Assembly: GCA_900129675.1 (NCBI GenBank)
Contig: FSRD01000001.1
Span: 8,297,501 to 8,361,500 of the forward strand
Source of the DNA: Bradyrhizobium erythrophlei
GTDB taxonomy: Bacteria; Pseudomonadota; Alphaproteobacteria; Rhizobiales; Xanthobacteraceae
Length of the DNA stretch: 64,000 bases
Direction: 5' to 3'
The notes under the pieces were generated by a model. It made no database searches, was not told the DNA's origin, and worked only from the letters and a program-made list of their open reading frames with translations. This document shows positions 26,830-35,405 of the stretch, in pieces (position 1 is the first letter of the stretch; the number at the start of each line of letters is the position of its first letter). Both the position numbers and the translations under genes were made by a program.

Positions 26830-27777
26830 ATGACCATGACGACCTCCAAGCTCCGACCTCATCGCCTTCGGACCCTGATCGCCGGCGGCGCGACCGCGCT
26901 TGCCGTTCTGACCTGCGGCGGCTCGCCCCTGCAGGCGCAGTCGGTCGCCGTCATGGTCAACGGCGATCCCATTACCAATTACGATATCGAGCAGCGCACC
27001 AAGCTGAACTTCCTGACCACCCACAAGCAGATGCCCCGGGAGGAAGTGGTCAACGAACTGATCGACGAGAAGGTGAAGATCAAGGAAGGCAAGAAATTCG
27101 GCGTCGATCCCACCGCCACCGACATCGACCAATCCTACGGCCAGATGGCTTCTCGGATGCGGATCGCGCCCGACCAGCTCACAAAATCGCTCGAGAGCCA
27201 GGGCATCCGGCCGGACACCCTCAAGGCCCGCATCAAGGCCGAGATGGTCTGGACCAGCCTGGTGCGCGGCCGTTTCAAGGAAAGTCTCCAGGTCGGCGAG
27301 AAGGACGTCGCCGCCGCGGCCCAGGAGGGCGGCGACGGCGCCCAGGTCGAGGCTTTCGAATACAAGATGCAGCCGATCGTCCTGATTGTGCCGCACGGGT
27401 CCGCGCCCGCCGTCATCGAATCGCGCCGCAAGGAAGCCGATGCGCTGCGCGAACGCGTGCAGACCTGCGATGAAGCCAATTCCTACTTCAAGTCGATGCA
27501 GAACGCCGCGATCAGGGAAACCGTGACGCGGACCTCGGCGGATATTCCGGGCCCGCTTCGCGAGGTGCTCGACAAGACGCCGATCGGTCATCTGACCGCG
27601 CCCGAGATCACCAAGCAGGGCGTCGAGATGGTCGCGCTGTGCGGACGCAAGCCGACCACGATCGATTCGCCGAAGAAGAAGGAAATCCGGGAGAAGATGT
27701 ACGCCCAGAAATATGAGGCGAAGTCGAAAGCCTATCTGCAGGAAGTCCGCAAAGCCGCGATGATCGAATATCGTTGA
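26830..27777 (+). CDS. surA: SurA-type periplasmic chaperone/peptidyl-prolyl isomerase
   Basis: The protein (315 aa from this start) has a signal sequence (AGGATALAVLTCGG, cleavage near LQAQ). The SurA N-terminal chaperone domain follows: VAVMVNGDPITNYDIEQRTK, then EEVVNELIDEKVKIKEGKKF. The single C-terminal domain aligns only loosely with a parvulin isomerase, so chaperoning of outer-membrane proteins such as LptD is the safer role. ATG 26830 was chosen over 26806, which has no ribosome-binding site. It sits between lptD and pdxA, the order known from other proteobacteria. Confidence 0.85.
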   Translation: MTMTTSKLRPHRLRTLIAGGATALAVLTCGGSPLQAQSVAVMVNGDPITNYDIEQRTKLNFLTTHKQMPREEVVNELIDEKVKIKEGKKFGVDPTATDIDQSYGQMASRMRIAPDQLTKSLESQGIRPDTLKARIKAEMVWTSLVRGRFKESLQVGEKDVAAAAQEGGDGAQVEAFEYKMQPIVLIVPHGSAPAVIESRRKEADALRERVQTCDEANSYFKSMQNAAIRETVTRTSADIPGPLREVLDKTPIGHLTAPEITKQGVEMVALCGRKPTTIDSPKKKEIREKMYAQKYEAKSKAYLQEVRKAAMIEYR

Positions 27778-27780
27778 TGC

Positions 27781-28785
27781 ATGGCAAAGCCCCTCGCGCT
27801 GACATCCGGCGAGCCCGCGGGCATCGGCCCCGACATCGCCATCGCAGCGTGGCTGCGGCGCAATGAACTGGAGCTCCCGCCGTTCTACCTGCGGGGCGAT
27901 CGCGACTTTCTCGCCGAACGGGCAAAAATTCTCGGACTGAAAGTCGAACTCGCCGATAGCAGCCCCGAGGATTCGCTTGCGGCGTTTTCGAGCGCATTGC
28001 CCGTGGTCGCGACCAACCAGCCCGCGACCGCCCGCCCGGGCCAGCCCGACGCCACCAGCGCGAACGCCGCCCTCGCCTCCATTCGCCAGGCCGTCGGCGA
28101 CGTCATGGCCGGCCGAGCCGGCGCGGTCGTCACCAATCCGATTGCCAAAAGCGTGCTCTACCGTGCCGGATTTCTTCACCCCGGCCACACCGAATTTCTG
28201 GCCGAGCTTGCGGCCAATGGCGGCCGGGCGCCGCAGCCGGTAATGATGTTGTGGTCGCCGGCGCTTGCCGTCGTACCGGTGACGATCCATGTTTCGCTGC
28301 ATGAGGCGCTCGCACAGCTCTCGAGCGATCTGATCGTCAGAACGGCACGCATCGCCGTCGCCGATCTGAAGGCCCGCTTCGGCCTTTCCAGTCCACGTCT
28401 GGCCATCTCGGGACTGAACCCGCATGCCGGTGAAGACGGCTCGCTCGGCACCGAAGACATCGAGATCGTCGCGCCGGCCGTCGAAATCCTGCGCGGCGAA
28501 GGCATCGACGCCAGGGGGCCGCTGCCGGCCGACACCATGTTCCACGCCGCAGCGCGCCAAAGCTACGACTGCGCGATCTGCATGTACCACGATCAGGCGC
28601 TGATCCCGATCAAGACGATCGCCTTCGAGGATGCCGTCAACGTCACGCTGGGATTGCCGTTCATCCGCACCTCGCCGGATCACGGCACGGCCTTCGACAT
28701 TGCCGGCACCGGCAAGGCCAATCCGTCGAGCCTCGCCGCGGCGCTGCGGCTTGCTGCGCGCATGGCGGCGGCGCGACCGGCATGA
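27781..28785 (+). CDS. pdxA: 4-hydroxythreonine-4-phosphate dehydrogenase
   Basis: PdxA oxidises 4-phospho-hydroxythreonine in pyridoxal phosphate synthesis, using NAD and a divalent metal. The 334-aa protein shows LTSGEPAGIGPDIAI at the N-terminus, LHPGHTEFLAELA with a metal-binding His, and GLNPHAGEDGSLGTEDIEI. YDCAICMYHDQALIPIKTI carries another His ligand. It begins three bases after the surA stop and overlaps rsmA by four bases. Confidence 0.95.
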   Translation: MAKPLALTSGEPAGIGPDIAIAAWLRRNELELPPFYLRGDRDFLAERAKILGLKVELADSSPEDSLAAFSSALPVVATNQPATARPGQPDATSANAALASIRQAVGDVMAGRAGAVVTNPIAKSVLYRAGFLHPGHTEFLAELAANGGRAPQPVMMLWSPALAVVPVTIHVSLHEALAQLSSDLIVRTARIAVADLKARFGLSSPRLAISGLNPHAGEDGSLGTEDIEIVAPAVEILRGEGIDARGPLPADTMFHAAARQSYDCAICMYHDQALIPIKTIAFEDAVNVTLGLPFIRTSPDHGTAFDIAGTGKANPSSLAAALRLAARMAAARPA

Positions 28786-29660
28786 CCGCGATCGACGATC
28801 TGCCGCCGCTTCGCGATGTCATTCGCGAGCACGGATTGTCGGCGCGCAAATCGCTGGGTCAGAATTTTCTGCTTGATCTCAATCTCACGGCGCGGATCGC
28901 CCGCAGCGCCGGCCCGCTCGAGGACGCCACCATCATCGAGGTCGGACCAGGCCCGGGCGGCCTGACGCGCGCGTTGCTGGCGCTCGGGGCGCGGCGCGTC
29001 ATCGCGGTCGAGCGCGATGAGCGCGCGTTGGGGCCGCTGCAGGCGATCGCGAAGCGATATCCGGGCCGGCTGGAAATCGTCCTCGCCGATGCGCAGCGGT
29101 TCGATCCCCGTCCGATGCTCGGCGGCGAACGGGCCAAGATCGTCGCCAACCTGCCCTACAACATCGCCACCGCATTGCTGGTCGACTGGCTGTCGATCGA
29201 ACCGTGGCCGCCCTGGTACGACATGATGGTGCTGATGTTTCAGCGCGAGGTAGCCGAGCGGATCGTCGCCCGGGAGAACGACGAGGCCTATGGACGCCTC
29301 GCGGTGCTCGCCAACTGGCGCGCCGAGACCAAAATCCTGTTCGACATTTCGCCCGCCGCTTTCGTGCCGCAGCCAAAAGTCACCTCTTCGGTGGTGCGAT
29401 TGATCCCGCGCGGCGCGCCCGAGCCGTGCGAGCGCCGGGCGCTGGAACAGGTGGCCGCCGCCGCATTCGGTCAACGCCGGAAGATGCTGCGGCAAAGCCT
29501 CAAATCGCTGTCGGTCGACCCGGCGCGGCTCGCCGCCGCCGCGGCTGTCGATGCCACCCGGCGCGCCGAGACCATTCCGGTCTCCGGCTTTGTTGCCATG
29601 GCCCGTGAATTGACCGATATACGAAGCACAAAATTGAACGGGTCCCGGGGAGAAATATGA
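28782..29660 (+). CDS. rsmA: 16S rRNA dimethyladenosine transferase
   Basis: RsmA (KsgA) dimethylates two adjacent adenines near the 3' end of 16S rRNA. The 292-aa protein has SLGQNFLLDLNLTARI, the SAM-binding motif I IEVGPGPGGLTRALL, and the catalytic NLPYN tetrad motif (VANLPYNIATALLV). The C-terminal helical domain contains QRRKMLRQSLKSL. The ATG overlaps the pdxA stop, completing the surA-pdxA-rsmA run. Confidence 0.96.
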   Translation: MTAIDDLPPLRDVIREHGLSARKSLGQNFLLDLNLTARIARSAGPLEDATIIEVGPGPGGLTRALLALGARRVIAVERDERALGPLQAIAKRYPGRLEIVLADAQRFDPRPMLGGERAKIVANLPYNIATALLVDWLSIEPWPPWYDMMVLMFQREVAERIVARENDEAYGRLAVLANWRAETKILFDISPAAFVPQPKVTSSVVRLIPRGAPEPCERRALEQVAAAAFGQRRKMLRQSLKSLSVDPARLAAAAAVDATRRAETIPVSGFVAMARELTDIRSTKLNGSRGEI

Positions 29661-29672
29661 GCCGAGGTCAAA

Positions 29673-30047
29673 ATGGTGACAATCCAGCAGCAAACTCGCG
29701 TCGCAATGATCGCGGCGGCTGCTGTGTGCGCGGTCTATTTTCCAACCGCATCCATCGTCGGAAGATCTTACGCGCCCCGCCCGGTCCCACCAGGCGCGGT
29801 GAAGGGAATTTTCGGATTCGAAAAATTGTCGACCAACGGTTTTGCATATCTGTGCCGACAGCCGAATTTCAGCGTGCGTCCCGAGGTCGTCATTTATGAG
29901 AACGACAAGCCGCTGCCGGGACCGGGTAACGCCACGATGCGCGACATCGACGGCATCGGCCTCGGAAGATATTCGCAGGAGAACGGCAAGGGTTTCGTGA
30001 TCTCGGCCAGCGACAACAGCAATCCCCGCGGCAATGGCAACGACTAG
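29673..30047 (+). CDS. Small exported or membrane-anchored hypothetical protein, possibly shortened by a stop
   Basis: The 124-aa frame begins at ATG 29673 behind GAGGTC and has an N-terminal hydrophobic segment (AMIAAAAVCAVYF). The rest contains EVVIYENDKPLPGP and GIGLGRYSQENGKGFVISAS. These recall a module often found in rhizobial membrane proteins that ends in an aromatic-rich YW-x-V-x-P motif. Directly after the TAG at 30045 the same frame continues TGG ATT GTG ATC CCG (W-I-V-I-P), so the stop may be a recent TAC-to-TAG change removing about nine residues. Function is unknown. Confidence 0.55.
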   Translation: MVTIQQQTRVAMIAAAAVCAVYFPTASIVGRSYAPRPVPPGAVKGIFGFEKLSTNGFAYLCRQPNFSVRPEVVIYENDKPLPGPGNATMRDIDGIGLGRYSQENGKGFVISASDNSNPRGNGND

Positions 30048-30269
30048 TGGATTGTGATCCCGCCACAGCGCCGCTAGACCGCGATGCTGCGACCGCCCGA
30101 AGTGAGGTTCGAATTGGGAAAGCGCCCGCTACGCGCGGCAGGAGCAGAACTATCGAAGCTGCAACGAACGTACCCGATCTCCGCGCCAGCAACAGAGCTT
30201 GAAGTACCCATTGAACGAGTGATGAACTGCCCTAATCAAGTGCCCATAGAGTCAAAGGAAGCCGTTTCC

Positions 30270-31328
30270 ATGCCGCTGATGCGCCGCCAGTCCCTTGTCA
30301 AATTCGATGCGCCATTGTGCGAAACCATCGTCGACACGCCAACGCCGCAAGGCAGAGAAGTGCTCGTCCGCATCGAGCGTTGCGGGCTGTGCCATTCCGA
30401 CCTGCATATCCAGGACGGCTATGCCGATCTCGGCGGCGGCAAGCGGCTCGACACCACGCGCGGCATGACGCTGCCGTTCACGCTCGGCCATGAGATCGCA
30501 GGCATCGTCGAGGAAGTGGGCCCCGACGCCTCGAAAGAGCTGATCGGAAAAAAACAGGCGGTGTTCCCCTGGATCGGCTGCGGCCAGTGCCGCGATTGCC
30601 AGAACGGCGACGAGAACCTCTGCGTCAAGCAGCGCTTTCTCGGTGTCTCGATCGACGGCGGCTTTGCCAGCCATGTGCTGGTGCCCGACGCGAAATATCT
30701 CCTGGATTACGATCCGCTGCCGGTCAATCAGGCCGCAACCCTGATGTGCTCGGGCGTCACCGCCTATGGCGCACTGAAGCGGCTGGTCGACCGTCCGCGG
30801 CAGCGCAACCTGCTGCTGATCGGGCTCGGCGGCGTCGGCATGATGGGGCTTTCGTTCGCGCAGGCGATGTTCAAGCAGAACATCTCGGTAGCGGATCTGA
30901 GTCCCGCCGCGCGCGAAAGCGCCCTGAAAAACGGCGCGGCGGTGGCCTACGATCCCGGCGAGCCCGACGTGGTCAAGCGCATGATCAAGGAGACCGAAGG
31001 CGGCTTCGATGGCGTCGTCGATTTTGCCGGCAACGAAAAATCCATGGCCTTTGCGGTTTCTGCGGTGGCGCGCGGCGGCAAGATCGTGGTCTCCGGCCTG
31101 ATGGGCGGCAATTTCAGCCTGCCCATGGTACAGTGGGTCTACAAGCGCATGACCATCGAAGGTTTTATGGTGGGAACGCTGGCGGAGGCCAAGGAATTGA
31201 TGGCGCTGGCACGCGCCGGCAAGATCAAGCCGACGCCGATGAAGGAAGAGCCGATGGCCGACGTCCAGAAATGGATCGAGGAATTGCGGGCCGGAAAAGT
31301 CGTGGGACGTATCGTGCTGAAAAACTGA
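30270..31328 (+). CDS. Zinc-dependent alcohol dehydrogenase (MDR family)
   Basis: The 352-aa protein is a medium-chain dehydrogenase. Catalytic zinc ligands appear in ERCGLCHSDLHIQ and LGHEIAGIVEEVG. The structural-zinc cluster is CGQCRDCQNGDENLC, and the nucleotide fold is LLLIGLGGVGMMG. The substrate cannot be assigned. The start ATG 30270 has AAGGAAG upstream; the frame opens earlier, but that part does not look coding. The preceding 200 bases hold no supported gene. Confidence 0.88.
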   Translation: MPLMRRQSLVKFDAPLCETIVDTPTPQGREVLVRIERCGLCHSDLHIQDGYADLGGGKRLDTTRGMTLPFTLGHEIAGIVEEVGPDASKELIGKKQAVFPWIGCGQCRDCQNGDENLCVKQRFLGVSIDGGFASHVLVPDAKYLLDYDPLPVNQAATLMCSGVTAYGALKRLVDRPRQRNLLLIGLGGVGMMGLSFAQAMFKQNISVADLSPAARESALKNGAAVAYDPGEPDVVKRMIKETEGGFDGVVDFAGNEKSMAFAVSAVARGGKIVVSGLMGGNFSLPMVQWVYKRMTIEGFMVGTLAEAKELMALARAGKIKPTPMKEEPMADVQKWIEELRAGKVVGRIVLKN

Positions 31329-31396
31329 GGCTGAGCATCTTATAAGCCTCGCCAACAGGGGCGGAGTGCCATCCTCGCTTAACAGGAAGGACACTT

Positions 31397-32611
31397 ATGG
31401 CCTGGAGGAAGAGCTCAACATTGGTCGCCTGGGCGACGGTGGCGTTTGCCGTCGCCACCTCGCCTGCCATCGCACAGAAAAAATACGGTCCGGGCGTTAC
31501 CGACACCGAAATAAGAATCGGCACCACGACACCCTATAGCGGCCCGGCGTCGGCCTACTCGGCGGGTGCCGTGTCCGCGACCGCCTATTTCACGATGATC
31601 AACGAACAGGGCGGCGTGAACGGCCGCAAGATCAATTTCATCAGCCTCGATGACGCCTATAGCCCGCCAAAAACGGTGGAGCAGATCCGCCGCCTGATCG
31701 AGAGCGACGAAGTATCGTTCCTGGTCAACCCGGTCGGCACTGCCACCAACATGGCGGTGTTCAAATACATCAACCAGAAAGGGGTGCCGCACCTCTTCAT
31801 CGGCACCGGCGCCACGGTTTTCAACGACCCCGAGCACTATCCGTGGACGATGAGCTGGACGCCGCACTACGCCTCCGAAGGCGAGATCTACGCCCGCTAC
31901 ATCCTGTCGGCAAAACCCGACGCCAAAATCGGCATCCTGGCGCAGAACGACGACCTCGGCCGCGACTATCTGATGGGCTTCAGGCGTGGACTTGGCGACA
32001 AGGCCGCGACGATGATCGTGTCGACGCAGGCCTACAACACCACCGATCCGACCGTCGACTCCCAGGTGGTTTCGCTGAAGTCTTCGGGCGCCGACGTCTT
32101 CGTCATCATCACGATCCCCAAATTCTCTGCCCAGGCCATCCGCAAAGCCTACGACATCGACTGGCACCCGCAGGAATTCGTCGTCAGCGTCGGTTCGTCG
32201 ATTGCGGGTGCGATCAGGCCGGCCGGTTTTGAAGCGGCCAAGGGCATCATCTCGGCGGCCTATCAAAAGGACCCTGCCGATCCGCAGTGGCAGGACGATC
32301 CGGCCATGAAGGCCTGGAACGTCTGGATGGACAAGTACAACCCGCGCATCAACAGGAGCGACTACTACGCGCCCTATGGCTACAATATCGGCTACGCGGT
32401 CGTGCAGTTGCTCAAGCAGTGCGGTGACGATTTGACGCGCGAGAACATCATGAAGCAGGCCTCCCATCTCGACATGGAATTGCCGCTGCTGCTGCCGGGC
32501 ATTCGCCTGAAGACCAGCCCGACCGATCTGCGCCCGATCAAGCAGATGCGGCTGGTCCGCTTCAATGGCGAGCGTTACGTGCTGTTCAGCGACGTGATCG
32601 AGAGCAACTAG
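31397..32611 (+). CDS. Branched-chain amino-acid-type ABC transporter substrate-binding protein
   Basis: The 404-aa protein has a signal peptide (ATVAFAVATSP, cleavage near AIAQ) and a type I periplasmic-binding fold of the LivK/HAAT class. Typical blocks are GVTDTEIRIGTTTPYSGPAS, INEQGGVNGRKINFISLDDA and QNDDLGRDYLMGFRRGLGDK. No permease or ATPase gene is adjacent, so it is an orphan binding protein; such genes are numerous in Bradyrhizobium. The start follows AGGAAGGA. The ligand is unknown. Confidence 0.88.
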   Translation: MAWRKSSTLVAWATVAFAVATSPAIAQKKYGPGVTDTEIRIGTTTPYSGPASAYSAGAVSATAYFTMINEQGGVNGRKINFISLDDAYSPPKTVEQIRRLIESDEVSFLVNPVGTATNMAVFKYINQKGVPHLFIGTGATVFNDPEHYPWTMSWTPHYASEGEIYARYILSAKPDAKIGILAQNDDLGRDYLMGFRRGLGDKAATMIVSTQAYNTTDPTVDSQVVSLKSSGADVFVIITIPKFSAQAIRKAYDIDWHPQEFVVSVGSSIAGAIRPAGFEAAKGIISAAYQKDPADPQWQDDPAMKAWNVWMDKYNPRINRSDYYAPYGYNIGYAVVQLLKQCGDDLTRENIMKQASHLDMELPLLLPGIRLKTSPTDLRPIKQMRLVRFNGERYVLFSDVIESN

Positions 32612-32670
32612 GCGGGGCGACGCGGCGCACTTTGCCAGACGCCGTGCACATGCCTGTTTTCTAGGCTGCC

Positions 32671-32692
32671 GGCCGCCTCATGTGAGGCGGCC
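32671..32692. terminator. Perfect hairpin 60 bases after the binding-protein gene
   Basis: ggccgcctca and tgaggcggcc form a perfect 10-bp stem with a two-base loop. There is no T run after it, so it is either a weak or factor-dependent terminator or a structural repeat. Confidence 0.45.
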
Positions 32693-32801
32693 ACCGAGCC
32701 CGAATTAAGCCCCATCCTCTCCGGAATTGCGGCCCATTGCGACCCAAGTCTTTAACGAGATTTAGGGTTTGAAGCGTCGCGTATCAGCACTGGGGATGGC
32801 C

Positions 32802-33743
32802 ATGTCAAACCGTACAGCGAAATTCGTCTCGGCAATATTCGCCACTGTTTTGGCAGGCGCCAACTTCGCCGCCGTTGCGGAGAATGCGGCACAACCGGCG
32901 GACAGCTGCTTGTCCGCACCGAAAGGTGCCGTGCCCGCGGGCAGCCATTGGTATTACCGCATCGATCGCGCCACCAAGCGTCACTGCTGGTACGTCGGCG
33001 AAGAGAAAGACAAGACGGCGGCGCTCGCCCCGCAGGACGCCGCGGCATCCACCGCAGCCCCGGCGGCGGCTCCGGCTCCGCCAACAGATCTCGTTCCGCC
33101 GCAGGCGAAGGCAGGTGTGCGCAAATCGGTCGCCGACGCTCACGCCGAACTGCCCTCCCCGCAAGCGCGTGCCGACCAGGATGCCGGTGTCAACGTTCAA
33201 CCAGGGAACAGCGCCGCTGCGGCGGAGCCGGCAATCCAGAATAGCGCCAGCGCGCCGGATATGGGCGCACCGCCATCGATCGTGACGTCGCGCTGGCCCG
33301 ATTCTTCGGGCGTGAGTTCGTCGGACGATCCCCAACTTGCCGAGGCGGATCCGCCGGCTAGCGCGCCGGCGAATACCGCGCCGGCGCCGCAGCCCACAGC
33401 TTCTCCGATCGCCCTGGCGGCTGCGGATTCCACTTTGCAAAAACAGTCCGGCTCGACGCAGATGCTGTTGATGGTGATGGCCGGCGCGCTCGCGCTGGCC
33501 GGCATTACGGCCAGCCTGGTTTTCAGGTTCGCGCGCAGACGGGTCGTTCAGCCCGAAGTCTGGAGCGACCGGCGCGCGATCTGGGATTCGGTCGATACCG
33601 GCCGCTCGTCGCCATCGCTGTTTCCGAACGAAACCGTGCCGAGGTGGCGCGACAACGTTACGCGCGATCCGCGCGCGCCCGACGATCCGGAGCGGCGCGT
33701 CCAGGAAATGCTGGCGCGGCTGGCGCGAAGCACGACGAACTGA
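32802..33743 (+). CDS. Membrane-anchored hypothetical protein
   Basis: The 313-aa protein has a signal-like N-terminus (KFVSAIFATVLAGANFAAVA). A short conserved-looking module follows: CLSAPKGAVPAGSHWYYRID, then HCWYV, aromatic and with Cys residues. A long Ala/Pro-rich low-complexity stretch occupies about residues 75-210, and one transmembrane helix near residue 230 (LLMVMAGALALAGITASLVF) precedes a basic tail. This layout suggests an inner-membrane protein with an envelope-exposed N-terminal module. I cannot assign a function. Starts at 32769 and 32796 are alternatives. Confidence 0.65.
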   Translation: MSNRTAKFVSAIFATVLAGANFAAVAENAAQPADSCLSAPKGAVPAGSHWYYRIDRATKRHCWYVGEEKDKTAALAPQDAAASTAAPAAAPAPPTDLVPPQAKAGVRKSVADAHAELPSPQARADQDAGVNVQPGNSAAAAEPAIQNSASAPDMGAPPSIVTSRWPDSSGVSSSDDPQLAEADPPASAPANTAPAPQPTASPIALAAADSTLQKQSGSTQMLLMVMAGALALAGITASLVFRFARRRVVQPEVWSDRRAIWDSVDTGRSSPSLFPNETVPRWRDNVTRDPRAPDDPERRVQEMLARLARSTTN

Positions 33744-33765
33744 CGTTGCGTGCGGCGAACTGACG

Positions 33766-34419
33766 TTATTTTTCCAGCTGGCGCTGCAAGCCGCGGACGA
33801 ACTCGGTCAGCCCGGTGCGGCGTTCGCGCTTGAGCCGTTCGGCTTTCAGGACCGACTGCACTTCGGCAAACGCGTCATCGACGCTCTGGTTGACGACGAT
33901 GTAGTCGTATTCCGCCCAATGGCTGAGCTCATGGGTCGCCCGGCTCATTCGCCCGCGAATGACCTCGTCCGAATCCTGGGCGCGGGTGTGCAGCCGCTTC
34001 TCGAGGTCGGCGGCCGACGGCGGCAGGATGAACACGCTGACCACATCGGCGCGGGCCTTTTCCCGCAATTGCTGGGTGCCCTGCCAGTCGATGTCGAACA
34101 GCACGTCCTGCCCGGTCGACAGCGCGGTTTCGACCGGCGCCCGCGGCGTGCCATAGCGGTTGTCGAACACGGTGGCCCATTCGAGCAGTTCGCCCTGCGT
34201 GGCCATGGCTTCGAAGCGGTTTTTGTCGACGAAGAAATAGTCGCGGCCGTCGACCTCGCCGGGCCGCATCGGCCGCGTGGTGGCGGACACCGACATCTTC
34301 AGACCCGGCGTCCGTTCAATCAGCATGCGCGACAGCGTGGTCTTGCCCGCGCCCGACGGCGACGACAGCACGAACATCAGCCCGCGCCGCTCAACACCGT
34401 CGAAACCGCCAATCGTCAT
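33766..34419 (-). CDS. gmk: Guanylate kinase
   Basis: Gmk phosphorylates GMP to GDP. The 217-aa protein carries the P-loop VLSSPSGAGKTTLSRMLI, the GMP-binding segment SATTRPMRPGEVDGRDYFFV, and TRAQDSDEVIRGRMSRA in the lid. It starts four bases after the yicC stop, a yicC-gmk pairing seen in many proteobacteria, and ends the long minus-strand run that begins with fabD. Confidence 0.96.
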   Translation of the reverse strand: MTIGGFDGVERRGLMFVLSSPSGAGKTTLSRMLIERTPGLKMSVSATTRPMRPGEVDGRDYFFVDKNRFEAMATQGELLEWATVFDNRYGTPRAPVETALSTGQDVLFDIDWQGTQQLREKARADVVSVFILPPSAADLEKRLHTRAQDSDEVIRGRMSRATHELSHWAEYDYIVVNQSVDDAFAEVQSVLKAERLKRERRTGLTEFVRGLQRQLEK

Positions 34420-34423
34420 TCGA

Positions 34424-35311
34424 TCACTCCAGATTCTGGACCTGCTCGCGGAACTGCTCGACCACGTTCTTCATCTCGAGCCCGGTATTGGTCAATTCGA
34501 GATCGTTCGACTTCGAACAGCAGGTGTTGACCTCGCGGTTGAATTCCTGCGCCAGGAAATCGAGCCGCCGCCCGACCGGTCCGCCCTTGCCGATCATCTC
34601 GCGGGCCTGCGCCACGTGCGAGGCGATCCGGTCGAGTTCCTCGCGGATATCGGCCTTGGCCGCAATCAGGAGCGCTTCCTGGTTGAGGCGATCGGGGTCG
34701 AAGCGATCAGAGGTATCAAGTAACGCCGCAACCTGTTCGGCCAACCGCGCCTTGATCGCCTCGGGCTTGCGGCCGGGCGCGGCCTCGGCCCTCTTCGCCA
34801 GTTTTTCGATTTCATCCATCCGCTGGGAGAGGATCTGTCCGAGCGTGACGCCCTCGCGGCGGCGCATCTCGACCAGCTGGCCGAGCGCCTGCTCGAACGC
34901 CGCAGCCGCAGCGTCCCGCGCAGCCTTGTCTTCCTCTTCGTTGCTTTCGGGCTCGACGACTTCGATCACGCCCTTGATGCTCAAGAGCCCGTCGATGCTC
35001 GGCGCCACCGCATCGATCTTGCCGGCGAGGACGCCTGCGACCTTCACGATCGACGACAGCACGTCCTCATTGATGCGGATGGTCGAGACCGCGTTGGCGC
35101 GCTTGACGTTGAGATTGGCGTACACGGTTCCCCGCGACAGCACTTCGCCGGCGCGCTTCTTGGCGAAGGCCTCGAGCTCATCCCATCCGGGCGGCAGCCG
35201 TAGCCGCAGGTCGAAGCCCTTGGCATTGACCGATTTCAATTCCCATTCGAACGTATAGGGGCCGCTGGCGCCGTGGCTCCGGGCAAAACCGGTCATGCTC
35301 GATAGCGCCAT
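34424..35311 (-). CDS. yicC: YicC-family endoribonuclease-like protein
   Basis: The 295-aa protein begins MALSSMTGFARSHG, the hallmark N-terminus of the family. The ELKSVNAKGFDLRLRLPPGW segment follows, and it ends in a DUF1732 domain (GRRLDFLAQEFNREVNTCCS). Family members have been associated with RNA turnover and stress survival. The start at 35311 is preferred to the upstream in-frame ATG at 35350. It is cotranscribed with gmk. Confidence 0.9.
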   Translation of the reverse strand: MALSSMTGFARSHGASGPYTFEWELKSVNAKGFDLRLRLPPGWDELEAFAKKRAGEVLSRGTVYANLNVKRANAVSTIRINEDVLSSIVKVAGVLAGKIDAVAPSIDGLLSIKGVIEVVEPESNEEEDKAARDAAAAAFEQALGQLVEMRRREGVTLGQILSQRMDEIEKLAKRAEAAPGRKPEAIKARLAEQVAALLDTSDRFDPDRLNQEALLIAAKADIREELDRIASHVAQAREMIGKGGPVGRRLDFLAQEFNREVNTCCSKSNDLELTNTGLEMKNVVEQFREQVQNLE

Positions 35312-35405
35312 CGCGTAAAACTCTCTGACAGGGGGATGTGAGACTCGCAAGCGAACTGCGCGACCTTAAAACGAATTCCGTGAAAGTGGAATTACGTTCC
35401 GGGGT

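Noticed and set aside
26725..28683. A 652-codon minus-strand open frame opposite surA and pdxA
   Set aside because: It lies entirely opposite well-recognised genes. Long antisense frames are expected at this GC content, and the translation is rich in Arg/His/Gly with no family resemblance.
30084..30269. An N-terminal extension of the alcohol dehydrogenase
   Set aside because: The family N-terminus begins at 30270 behind a ribosome-binding site; the upstream codons show no family resemblance.
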